From NCBI GenBank assembly GCA_038230255.1, contig JBBRNP010000001.1, positions 186,001 to 250,000 of the forward strand: 64,000 nucleotides of DNA, written 5' to 3'. The stretch is from AV40 sp038230255 (GTDB taxonomy: Bacteria > Verrucomicrobiota > Verrucomicrobiia > Chthoniobacterales > UBA10450). Positions 8,924 through 16,203 of this stretch are shown in pieces. The position numbers and the translations under genes were made by a program. Positions within the stretch are counted from its first letter, which is position 1. Each line of letters opens with the position of its first letter. The notes beneath the pieces are model-generated. The model did no database searches. It was not told the DNA's origin and worked only from the letters and a program-made list of their open reading frames with translations.

Positions 8924-9802
8924 TCAGCGAATAATGCCGAGCGATCCGAGCGTTGCCGGATCGACCCCGGAAGTGATCGGCAGAAGGTGATCGCGCTGGT
9001 AACGCGCGATGGCGGCGCGGGTGAGCGGTCCCATTTGACCGTCGATTTCGTAACTGTAATAACCGAGCTGCTGTAATTGGGTTTGAACACTGGCCACGAT
9101 CTGTTCCGGCGAAAGCCCGTCGTAACCATAGATCGGTTCGTTGTAGTCATAATAAGAGTAGGGAGCGTAACCCCAGGCCGGATACCACCAGCCGTCATAC
9201 CAACCCCACCAACCCCAGTTGAAAAAGATGATGGCGGCACAGCGATTCCTCCACCAATTCTGACCATGGTGATGGTGACAATTGCTCGCGTGATTCGCCC
9301 GAGCTTGAGCAATGCCGTCCCGGTTTCCGCTCCAATGGCGGAGACGGTTCGATGTTTGCGGATCGAGCCTGTGTTTTCCAACTGCGTTTAGACCGGAAGG
9401 CTGATTTGAATTGCCCGCGCCATGGAGATTGCTTCTCTGACGCAAGCCGTCACGTTGATGCAAATTGCCCGTGCGTTGAAGACCATAGCCGCTATTGAGG
9501 CCTTTCGCGTTGGAATGCACCCGGTTGCTTAATACGGAATTGCCGACCGGCGGATAATTCAATGTGCGAGTGCCGTTTGGATAACTAACAGTCGCTTGAT
9601 ATGGCATCGCGCCGGAATAATGCGGCATGCCACCACCGTTAAAACGTGGCGCGACGGTTGTTGTTGCTGCTGGTGCTGATGACGAGCCGTGATGCGGTGC
9701 CGGAGCGGAATTCGAAGATGCGTTCGCACCGCCGCCTTTGGCCGCTGCGTTTCCAGCCAAGCCAAGTGCCACGACCGCGACAACTGCATAAGATCTTTTC
9801 AT
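8924..9802 (-). CDS. secreted Gly/Asn-rich protein with C-terminal peptidoglycan-binding domain
   Basis: An N-terminal signal peptide (MKRSYAVVAVVALGLAG, cleavage after AAA likely) is followed by a long low-complexity region rich in Gly, Asn, Ser and His, a Trp/Tyr-dense patch, and a PG_binding_1 fold at the C-terminus (VQTQLQQLGYYSYEIDGQMG, then AAIARYQRDHLLP). The ATG at 9802 is preferred over 9829 because GAGGG lies 8 bases before it and the signal peptide starts there. Likely a periplasmic or wall-associated protein. The same C-terminal domain occurs twice in the product of 21767-22543. Function unknown. Confidence 0.82.
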   Translation of the reverse strand: MKRSYAVVAVVALGLAGNAAAKGGGANASSNSAPAPHHGSSSAPAATTTVAPRFNGGGMPHYSGAMPYQATVSYPNGTRTLNYPPVGNSVLSNRVHSNAKGLNSGYGLQRTGNLHQRDGLRQRSNLHGAGNSNQPSGLNAVGKHRLDPQTSNRLRHWSGNRDGIAQARANHASNCHHHHGQNWWRNRCAAIIFFNWGWWGWYDGWWYPAWGYAPYSYYDYNEPIYGYDGLSPEQIVASVQTQLQQLGYYSYEIDGQMGPLTRAAIARYQRDHLLPITSGVDPATLGSLGIIR

Positions 9803-9872
9803 AAACACGACCCTCATCAATGAAACCATTCTACCTTCTTTTGGTTGCGCTTTCCTACCCCGATTTTGAGGG

Positions 9873-10196
9873 CTATTTCCTGAGGGTGCGGACGTAGGCT
9901 ACGAGGGCTTTGATCTCCTCGTCGCTCAGCTTGCCGCCGAACGCGATCATCTTCATCGCGCCGTCTTTGGTCACGCCATCTTTGATCGCCGCCGACGCTT
10001 CAGCATCGGTGAACGATGATTGAATTCCGGCTTTGGTCAGGTCCTTGGCATTCATGGCTTTTCCCATGCTTGTGTTCGCGCTCCCGTCGGGCCCGTGACA
10101 TTGAACGCAATTATTTGACCAGTTGGTTTTTGGATCCGCACCGCGCACGGAGAAGGGCACGAAAAAGCTCAAAATGATGGTGACGATTATTTTCAT
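9873..10196 (-). CDS. small periplasmic class I cytochrome c
   Basis: About 107 residues: signal peptide (MKIIVTIILSFFVPFSVRGA), a single haem-binding CVQCH near the mature N-terminus and a probable distal Met ligand in KMIAFGGKL, followed by the usual C-terminal helix (EEIKALVAYVRTL). It fits soluble c6/c553-like electron carriers. The start at 10196 gives a clean signal peptide; 10226 would add a charged leader. It directly follows the DUF1003 gene on the same strand, with 30 bases between. Confidence 0.9.
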   Translation of the reverse strand: MKIIVTIILSFFVPFSVRGADPKTNWSNNCVQCHGPDGSANTSMGKAMNAKDLTKAGIQSSFTDAEASAAIKDGVTKDGAMKMIAFGGKLSDEEIKALVAYVRTLRK

Positions 10197-10226
10197 CGTT
10201 CGCCCAGTTTGGGGGTCATCACGCAA

Positions 10227-10937
10227 TTAGCCTTCTCGTTTCCGGCCGAGTTCTTCGAGCAGTTCGATCTGGATCTGCTGAATCTCGAACAGTCGATTGT
10301 ATTGACGACGCAGGAGATGATCGATTTTTTCGTGCAAGTGCCGGATTTCGAGTTCGGCTTTGAGATTGATCTTGTAATCGTTTTCCGCGCGCAAGCGATC
10401 GCGAGCCTCGGCCCGGTTCTGACTCATCATAATGACCGGCGCCTGGACGGCGGCCAAACATGACAAAATCAAATTGAGAAGAATGAACGGATAAGGATCG
10501 AACGATCTGGTCGCGAGCAACACAACGTTAGCGGCGATCCAGACGAAGATAACGCCGCCAAACGTGATCAGAAATTTCCAACTGCCGCCGAACTCGGCGA
10601 TGCGATCGGAGAGCCGTTCGCCAAAAGTAAGTTTCTTTTCGAATTGCTTCTCGATATTGCTGGAAACGATCTCGTGCTGCCGCAAACTTTCGACGACTTC
10701 CTCATCCAGCGCGGAGAGTTCTCCGATTTCGTCCTGGAGCACTTCCTTGACGTATTCTTTGCGGCAATCGCCAATATCGTCGAAGCAAACGAACCCAGTG
10801 CCATCCCAATTCGGATGGTGCTTCCTGATGCAGTCGAGCAATGACGGCCGAATTACTTCGGCAATCTGACCCTCAGTCGGAGCTTTCGGCTTGTGGCAGA
10901 TCTGGCAGACAAGATTGGCAGGCGTGGGCGCGCTCAT
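10227..10937 (-). CDS. DUF1003 membrane protein with cysteine-pair N-terminus
   Basis: 236 residues. The N-terminus carries CQIC (Cys11, Cys14) and further cysteines (CIRKHH, VCFDDIGDC), which may form a metal site. A coiled helical stretch leads to two transmembrane helices (about 120-140 and 150-172) and the family signature of a charged helix after the second helix (MSQNRAEARDRLRAENDYKIN). DUF1003 proteins have no settled function; several occur beside metal-ion transport genes, which fits the adjacent NRAMP-type transporter at 10977-12248 on the same strand. Confidence 0.88.
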   Translation of the reverse strand: MSAPTPANLVCQICHKPKAPTEGQIAEVIRPSLLDCIRKHHPNWDGTGFVCFDDIGDCRKEYVKEVLQDEIGELSALDEEVVESLRQHEIVSSNIEKQFEKKLTFGERLSDRIAEFGGSWKFLITFGGVIFVWIAANVVLLATRSFDPYPFILLNLILSCLAAVQAPVIMMSQNRAEARDRLRAENDYKINLKAELEIRHLHEKIDHLLRRQYNRLFEIQQIQIELLEELGRKREG

Positions 10938-10976
10938 CTCTCTCGAATTAAACGCACTCGCAGGGATTGTCGATCT

Positions 10977-12248
10977 TCAGAAAACGAACATCCCGACGGC
11001 CGCGCCGAACATAAACAGCGTCGCCACCGACACGACGATCACGCTCGGAATCGAGCTCGGCTGATCTTTCATCAGCTTCCGATCGACTGCGGCGAAGAGA
11101 ATTCCAAGAAGAAGAAACGGCGCGAGCAATCCGTTGATGACCGCGGTCCAGTAAAGCGCGCGCACCGGGTTGACGTTGAGAAAATCCATCGCGATGCCAA
11201 TAACGGTCGAGACAATGATCACAAGATAAAATGGGCGCGCGCCGCGAAACCGTTGATCGAGTCCCTCGCGCCACGCGAAAGTTTCAGCGAGCGCGTAGGC
11301 CGCGGAACCGGTCAGGGTGGGAATAGCGAGCAGACCGACGCCGACAATGCCGAGAGTGAAAAGCGTTCCGGCAAATTTTCCCACAAACGGGTAAAGCGCT
11401 TGGGCGGCGTCCTTCACGCTGTCGATTTGCGTGATGCCATGCTGATGAAGTGTGAGCGCGGTAGTGAGAATAATGAAAAACATCACCAGGTTGGAAAAGA
11501 ACGTCCCGAGGTCGACGTCGATCTTTCGCGTAATGATCTCCTCTTTGGTCGCGCCGGTTCGCGAATAAAGCATGCGGCGGCCTTTGGCTTTTTCTTCTTC
11601 GACTTCCTGGGACGCCTGCCAGAAAAACAAATAGGGACTGATCGTGGTCCCAAGAATCGCGACGAGCGTTCCCCATTGTTCGTGATTTTTCGGCCACGAC
11701 GGAACAAACGCGGCACGCACAACCATTCGCCAGTCCGGATGAATGAGGAAGCCGGTGATGACGTAGGCAAAGAGCGTAAGCGCCAACCATTTTAGAATGG
11801 TCGCGATTTGGTAGTAGCGAAACCTGATCGTGGCCAGCGAGATGCCGACGCCAAAAAGAATGACGAAGATATGCGAATTCATGTGGGTCAGCATTTCGGC
11901 GGCGTCGGCCATGCCCGAAAGATCAGCGCCGACATTGATCGAATTCGCTCCGAACAACGCGAGCGCCGCGATCAGGATTAATGGCCGCGGATATTTTTTA
12001 CGCAACGCGCCGGCCAGGCCGCGTCCGGTGACCATGCCGATGCGCGCGCACATCATTTGCACGAAGGCCATCAGCGGCCAGGTGAGAACTGCAGTCCACA
12101 AAAGCGCGGTGCCATGTTGCGCGCCGGCTATGGAATAAGTCGCGATTCCTGAGGGATCGTCATCCGCCGCGCCGGTGATGAGGCCCGGTCCGAGCGCGCG
12201 AAGGAACCGCCTAGCCAGGCCCGGGGTATCATTACTCTTTTTCGCCAT
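10977..12248 (-). CDS. NRAMP-family divalent metal transporter, NRMT-like variant
   Basis: 423 residues with about 11 transmembrane segments. The metal-site motif on the first helix is DDDPSGIATY instead of the DPGN of Mn/Fe NRAMPs, and helix 6 reads GTTISPYLFFWQ in place of the methionine-containing MPH motif. Known NRAMP-related magnesium transporters (NRMTs) lack the methionine and have altered motifs of this kind, so Mg2+ or another hard ion is more likely than Mn2+/Fe2+; this is inference from motif residues. The stop codon abuts a copy of the over-represented word GTCGATCTT. The gene diverges from a DUF4337 gene across 52 bases that contain another copy of the word. Confidence 0.92.
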   Translation of the reverse strand: MAKKSNDTPGLARRFLRALGPGLITGAADDDPSGIATYSIAGAQHGTALLWTAVLTWPLMAFVQMMCARIGMVTGRGLAGALRKKYPRPLILIAALALFGANSINVGADLSGMADAAEMLTHMNSHIFVILFGVGISLATIRFRYYQIATILKWLALTLFAYVITGFLIHPDWRMVVRAAFVPSWPKNHEQWGTLVAILGTTISPYLFFWQASQEVEEEKAKGRRMLYSRTGATKEEIITRKIDVDLGTFFSNLVMFFIILTTALTLHQHGITQIDSVKDAAQALYPFVGKFAGTLFTLGIVGVGLLAIPTLTGSAAYALAETFAWREGLDQRFRGARPFYLVIIVSTVIGIAMDFLNVNPVRALYWTAVINGLLAPFLLLGILFAAVDRKLMKDQPSSIPSVIVVSVATLFMFGAAVGMFVF

Positions 12249-12300
12249 CTGCGTTACGTTTCGATCTTGAAGCTGTTGATGTCGATCTTAGATTGATTTC

Positions 12301-12825
12301 GTGGAAGAAGCGGAAGTTCCCTTGGAAAATTTGCAGGAGCACGTGCATCACACTGCCGAGCACAGCGGCGAGACTTGGATTTCGTGGGTGGCGCTGAGCA
12401 CCGCAATCCTGGCCGTTCTGGCCGCGATCGCCGGACTTCTTTCCGGTAAACACGCCAACGAAGCAATGATGAGCCAGATCGAAGCGTCCGATCAGTGGGG
12501 CTACTATCAGGCCAAGAGCATCAAAGCTACCGTGCTCGATGCGAAGATTGCGCTCTCGACCGCGCCTAACGAAGCCGATTCCGCCAAGCGCGATCGTTAC
12601 GAAAAAGAGCAGGAGGAGATCAAAACCGAGGCCGAGCATAAACAAGAGGAAGCGAAATCGAATTTTCATCAGCACGAAGTTTTCGCGCGCGGCGTGACCA
12701 TGTTTCAAATCGCGATCGCGATTGCGGCCATTTCGGCGCTAACAAGAAAACGCACATTTTGGATCGTGAGTCTGCTCTTCGGCATTGCTGGCTGCGTTTT
12801 TCTTGCGCTCGGTTTCGGTCACTAA
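12301..12825 (+). CDS. DUF4337 family membrane protein
   Basis: 174 residues starting at GTG. One transmembrane helix near the N-terminus (about 27-46, WVALSTAILAVLAAIAGLLS), a charged coiled-coil middle (KRDRYEKEQEEIKTEAEHKQEE) and two C-terminal transmembrane helices. The layout and the SDQWGYYQAKSIK segment match DUF4337, a family of unknown function. ruvC starts one base after its stop codon, so it may be the first gene of a short operon with ruvC and lipB. Confidence 0.85.
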   Translation: MEEAEVPLENLQEHVHHTAEHSGETWISWVALSTAILAVLAAIAGLLSGKHANEAMMSQIEASDQWGYYQAKSIKATVLDAKIALSTAPNEADSAKRDRYEKEQEEIKTEAEHKQEEAKSNFHQHEVFARGVTMFQIAIAIAAISALTRKRTFWIVSLLFGIAGCVFLALGFGH

Positions 12826-12826
12826 A

Positions 12827-13330
12827 ATGCGCGTTCTTGCCATCGACGCTTCTTTGCGCAACACCGGCGTCGCAGTGGTCGATGCAAACAACGGCAAAGC
12901 CCGCGCGCTTTACTTTGGCACGATCCACAACGCTCAGAAGCTCCGATCGTCTTCGTGTTTGGTCGCGATCCGAGATCGGTTGATTGAATTAATTCGCGAG
13001 CACGAGCCGGATTGTTGCGCGCTCGAATCGGTCATTTACGTCCAGAGTTACAAGACGGCGATTTTGCTCGGGGCGGCGCGCGGTGCGGCCATTCTTGCCG
13101 CTGCCGAAAATGGCTTGCCGGTTTTTGAATATCCGCCGACGCGAATCAAACAGGCCACGGTTGGTCGTGGTGGCGCCGGAAAAAACCAAGTCGCATTCAT
13201 GGTGCGCGCGCTTCTTGGTTTGACCGAAACACCGGACTCGGATGCCGCCGACGCGCTCGCGATTGGGTTGACCCATTTGCGCGCGCAAGAAACGGCGCGG
13301 ATGGGAGTTCCAGGAGCCGCCCAGATATGA
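12827..13330 (+). CDS. ruvC: Holliday junction resolvase RuvC
   Basis: 167 residues, the normal RuvC length. The first acidic active-site residue is in VLAIDASL (Asp7), the second in CALESVIY, and the C-terminal pair in SDAADALAIGLTH. RuvC cuts Holliday junctions on RuvAB; no ruvA or ruvB is in this window. The ATG at 12827 lies one base after the DUF4337 stop; an upstream in-frame GTG/TTG start would overlap that gene and is not needed. The lipB start overlaps its stop codon (ATGA). Confidence 0.95.
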   Translation: MRVLAIDASLRNTGVAVVDANNGKARALYFGTIHNAQKLRSSSCLVAIRDRLIELIREHEPDCCALESVIYVQSYKTAILLGAARGAAILAAAENGLPVFEYPPTRIKQATVGRGGAGKNQVAFMVRALLGLTETPDSDAADALAIGLTHLRAQETARMGVPGAAQI

Positions 13331-14025
13331 GCCCGCCTTCGCAAAACTCCGGCGTGGCAGGTGATGTCGATCTTAATATCACCTGGCTCGGCCGCATCAA
13401 CTTCGCCGATGCGCTCGCGCTTCAGGAGGACATCGTTGCCAGAAAGCGTGAAAATCGCGCCGCCGCCGATGAAGTGCTCCTGCTCGAGCACGAACCGGTT
13501 TACACGATCGGACGGACGCCGGACAAATCGAGTTTGTTGGGCGGAGCGCATTTGCCGCATCCGCTCTTCGCGATCAATCGCGGCGGTCAGGCGACCTATC
13601 ATGGACCCGGACAATTGATGGGTTATCCGATTGTCGATCTTCACCGGTGCGGACAGGATTTGCATCGCTACCTGCGCTGGCTCGAGCAAACGCTAATCGA
13701 ATTTCTAGCCGGCTACGAAATCGAGGCGAAGCAGCGCGAAGGTCTCACCGGTGTTTGGATCGGCCAACGCAAGATCGCGTCGATCGGGGTCGGCGTTCGT
13801 CATTGGATCACGATGCACGGATTCGCGCTCAATGTTTGCGGTGATCTCGCGTCCTTCGCGCACATCGTTCCGTGCGGAATTTCGGACGTAACAATGACGT
13901 CGATAGAAAAAGAAACCGGCAAATCGCTTGCTGTCGTCGATGTTGCGACTGCGTTTGAAAAATTCGTCCGCGAAAAGATTCAGAACCTGCGCTGCGATCG
14001 ACAAGCGCACGCGCTCTCCGCCTGA
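13327..14025 (+). CDS. lipB: octanoyl-[acyl carrier protein]:protein N-octanoyltransferase LipB
   Basis: 232 residues. Family motifs are intact: LLLEHEPVYTIGR, INRGGQATYHGPGQL, and the active-site lysine and cysteine in GQRKIASIGV and IVPCGI. The enzyme moves octanoate from acyl carrier protein to lipoyl-requiring proteins in the cytoplasm; lipA is not in the window. It overlaps ruvC by 4 bases, so coupled translation is likely. The N-terminus is about 15 residues longer than usual and contains a copy of the word ATGTCGATCTT read as Asp-Val-Asp-Leu. Confidence 0.95.
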   Translation: MSPPSQNSGVAGDVDLNITWLGRINFADALALQEDIVARKRENRAAADEVLLLEHEPVYTIGRTPDKSSLLGGAHLPHPLFAINRGGQATYHGPGQLMGYPIVDLHRCGQDLHRYLRWLEQTLIEFLAGYEIEAKQREGLTGVWIGQRKIASIGVGVRHWITMHGFALNVCGDLASFAHIVPCGISDVTMTSIEKETGKSLAVVDVATAFEKFVREKIQNLRCDRQAHALSA

Positions 14026-14037
14026 CGAAAGAAGGTT

Positions 14038-14856
14038 ATGATTGAATTGGAAGACAACGTCGGGGACATCATCGGCAAAGCGCAGCGCGGTTTGGGGATT
14101 TCGGATAGCGAGCTGGCGAAGAAATCCGGTGTGAACGCGGATGCGGTTCGCAAAGCGCGCGACGGGGAAGCGGACGAGGCGACTCTGCGGGCGATTGCAC
14201 CGGCTCTGGAGCTCGACGCCAGCGCACTGGTCGATCTTGCGCAGGGTAAATGGAAACCGGACAAGCTCGACAATTTCGAGGGGCTGGCCCAATTCAATAC
14301 GAGTTACGACGGGATGCTAGTGAATGCGTACCTTATTTGGGATCCGGCAACGAAACACGCAGCTGCATTCGATACCGGCGCGGATTCCACGGGAATGGTG
14401 AAGCTGGCGACCAAAGAAAATCTGAGCATCAAATTGATTTTGCTCACTCACACTCATCCCGATCACGTGGCCGATTTGCCGCGACTGCGTGAAGAAACCG
14501 GTGCGGAAATTTTCGCGCCGGAGCGCGAGCCGGTTCCGGTTGGAGAAAAAATCAAGGAAGGGAAAAGATTTCGCGTCGGAAAGATCGACATCGAAGCACG
14601 ATTGACCTGGGGACATTCGCCGGGAGGAATGACGTTCGTTGCGAGCGGCCTCGCCCGGCCGATTGCGATCGTCGGCGACTCACTTTTTGCCGGCTCGATG
14701 GGTGGCGGGACTGTTTCCTACAAAGACGCGGTTCGAAACAATCTCGAAAAAATCCTGACCTTGCCGGATGAAACGATCGTTTGTCCCGGGCACGGACCGA
14801 TGACGAGTGTTGGTGAAGAGAAGAAACACAATCCGTTCTTTGCCGGGAAAGTTTGA
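14038..14856 (+). CDS. HTH domain fused to a metallo-beta-lactamase-fold hydrolase
   Basis: 272 residues. Residues 1-65 resemble an XRE-type helix-turn-helix (IIGKAQRGLGISDSELAKKSGVNADAVRKARDG). From about 80 the protein is a metallo-beta-lactamase fold with the zinc motif THTHPDH, a further histidine in TWGHSPGG, Asp in VGDSLFAG and His in CPGHGP, like glyoxalase II and related hydrolases. Substrate unknown. The fusion suggests a hydrolase that also binds DNA or uses the HTH domain for protein contacts. Its stop codon lies inside the first arm of a GTTTGA-type repeat. Confidence 0.88.
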   Translation: MIELEDNVGDIIGKAQRGLGISDSELAKKSGVNADAVRKARDGEADEATLRAIAPALELDASALVDLAQGKWKPDKLDNFEGLAQFNTSYDGMLVNAYLIWDPATKHAAAFDTGADSTGMVKLATKENLSIKLILLTHTHPDHVADLPRLREETGAEIFAPEREPVPVGEKIKEGKRFRVGKIDIEARLTWGHSPGGMTFVASGLARPIAIVGDSLFAGSMGGGTVSYKDAVRNNLEKILTLPDETIVCPGHGPMTSVGEEKKHNPFFAGKV

Positions 14857-14880
14857 TGTTTGGGGTTTGAGGTTTGAGGT
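14851..14880. repeat. left arm of GTTTGA-word inverted repeat
   Basis: Made of repeated GTTTGA/GTTTGG words starting in the metallohydrolase stop codon. The complementary words (CAAAC/TCAAAC) recur at 15237-15267 on the other side of the four-helix-bundle gene, so the gene is bracketed by an imperfect inverted repeat. Confidence 0.7.
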
Positions 14881-14891
14881 AGGATCGCAAT

Positions 14892-15272
14892 GTGAGCAAG
14901 GCCGAACTACTCGCGCGCACAAAAGCATTCAGCTTAAGAGTTTTGAAATTGGTGGATCACTTGCCACGAACGACATCTGGCCGAGCAATCGGCAATCAAC
15001 TGGTTCGAAGCGGTACTTCAATCGGCGCCAATTATCGCGCTGCTTGCCGCTCGCGTTCACAGGCCGAGTTTGCCGCGAAGCTTGGGGTCGTGGCGGAAGA
15101 GGCAGATGAAACGATCTACTGGCTTGAGCTGATTCGCGATGGAAGTCTACTTCCTGAAAACAAACTGACAGATCTTCTAAAAGAGGCAGACGAGTTGACC
15201 GCGATATTCACAGCCGGCCGGCGAACTTCGAGCAGAAATCAAACATCAAAAATCAAACCTCAAACTTCATGA
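14892..15272 (+). CDS. four-helix bundle protein (23S rRNA intervening-sequence / S23 family)
   Basis: 126 residues starting at GTG (14892). The pattern LLARTKAFSLRVLKL, then GRAIGNQLVRSGTSIGANYRAACRSRS, EFAAKLGVVAEEADETIYWLELI matches the family first found in intervening sequences of 23S rRNA; the function is unknown. The last ten or so residues (Arg/Asn/Gln/Lys/Thr) are encoded by the right arm of the flanking repeat and look like acquired tail. The stop overlaps the start of the following dehydrogenase (ATGA). The inverted repeats on both sides suggest the gene arrived as a unit. Confidence 0.9.
   Translation: MSKAELLARTKAFSLRVLKLVDHLPRTTSGRAIGNQLVRSGTSIGANYRAACRSRSQAEFAAKLGVVAEEADETIYWLELIRDGSLLPENKLTDLLKEADELTAIFTAGRRTSSRNQTSKIKPQTS
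15237..15267. repeat. right arm of GTTTGA-word inverted repeat
   Basis: TCAAAC words complementary to the left arm at 14851-14880. The arm is translated as the C-terminus of the four-helix-bundle protein and ends next to the start codon of the dehydrogenase gene. Confidence 0.7.
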
Positions 15273-16165
15273 ACATCGGCTTGGTTGGCGTTGGTCGAAT
15301 GGGCGCGAACATGGCGCGCCGATTGAAGGATCGAAATTTTCACGTGACCGCGGTCTACGATTCGAATCGCAAAGTTGCTACTGAACTGGCGACGGAACTT
15401 GGCTGCGCGGCGGCACAGGATTTATCGGAAGTCACGGCGGAATCCGACGTGATCTTCACTGTCGTCACCGACGACAAAGCGATGCGCAATATTTTCTCGG
15501 GGACCGGCGACAATCTTCTCGTCAACGCGCGCGGAAAACTCTTCATCAACTGCGCGACGATTTCGCCGAGGGTGCATGTCGATGTTGAGAAAATGGCAGA
15601 CCAAGCCGGCGCTCAATCGCTCGAAGCATGCATGGCCTCGAGCATTACTCAGGCGCGCGAGGGAAAACTGTATTTGATGTGCGGCGGGTCCGAGGCGGCC
15701 TTCCGCAAAGCTGAACCGATTCTCAAAGAACTCGCGTCGACTGTGCGGTTCGTTGGCAAGGCCGGCGAAGCGGCGAAAGTGAAAGCGCTGGTCAACATGG
15801 TGATGAATATCAATACCGCCGGGCTGGCCGAAGGACTTGCCCTCGGCGATGCGCTGGGACTCGACTTGAAAACGCTTCGTGAAGTTTTTGGGCAAACCGG
15901 CGCAAACTCGCGTGTGCTCGAAACCGATGGTGAAGACATGCAGAATCGCGACCACAGTTGTTTCTTTTCCGCTGCGCACGCGGCCAAAGACAGCGGCATC
16001 GCGCTCGAGCTTGCGCGCCAGCTCGGCCTTGATCTGCCGCTGGCGCGCGCAACCAAGGAGCAATACGAGCGCATGATCGCGGAAGATTTGGGCGAGTTGG
16101 ACAAGTCGGGCATCGCCGAGCTCACCTTCAAAGATCGACATAAACATTCCGGCGACCGGGTCTGA
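15269..16165 (+). CDS. NAD(P)-dependent beta-hydroxyacid dehydrogenase (3-hydroxyisobutyrate dehydrogenase family)
   Basis: 298 residues. An N-terminal Rossmann domain with GLVGVGRMGANMA, the family substrate-loop region EACMASSITQAREGKLYLMCGG (equivalent to the usual DAPVSGG motif but altered), and catalytic Lys in GEAAKVKALVNMVM followed by the all-helical C-terminal domain. Members reduce or oxidise 3-hydroxyacids such as 3-hydroxyisobutyrate, tartronate semialdehyde or gamma-hydroxybutyrate; the substrate cannot be fixed here, especially given the altered substrate loop. The ATG overlaps the upstream stop. A copy of AAGATCGACAT sits near the 3' end, read as Asp-Arg-His. Confidence 0.9.
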   Translation: MNIGLVGVGRMGANMARRLKDRNFHVTAVYDSNRKVATELATELGCAAAQDLSEVTAESDVIFTVVTDDKAMRNIFSGTGDNLLVNARGKLFINCATISPRVHVDVEKMADQAGAQSLEACMASSITQAREGKLYLMCGGSEAAFRKAEPILKELASTVRFVGKAGEAAKVKALVNMVMNINTAGLAEGLALGDALGLDLKTLREVFGQTGANSRVLETDGEDMQNRDHSCFFSAAHAAKDSGIALELARQLGLDLPLARATKEQYERMIAEDLGELDKSGIAELTFKDRHKHSGDRV

Positions 16166-16203
16166 GCGCGCAATCGGCGCGCTTGTGCTAAGTTTTCGTT
16201 CGA

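Noticed and set aside
10893..11795. 300-codon plus-strand frame opposite the NRAMP gene
   Set aside because: Highly charged, no family pattern; it is the antisense shadow of a clear transporter gene, whose motifs are on the minus strand.
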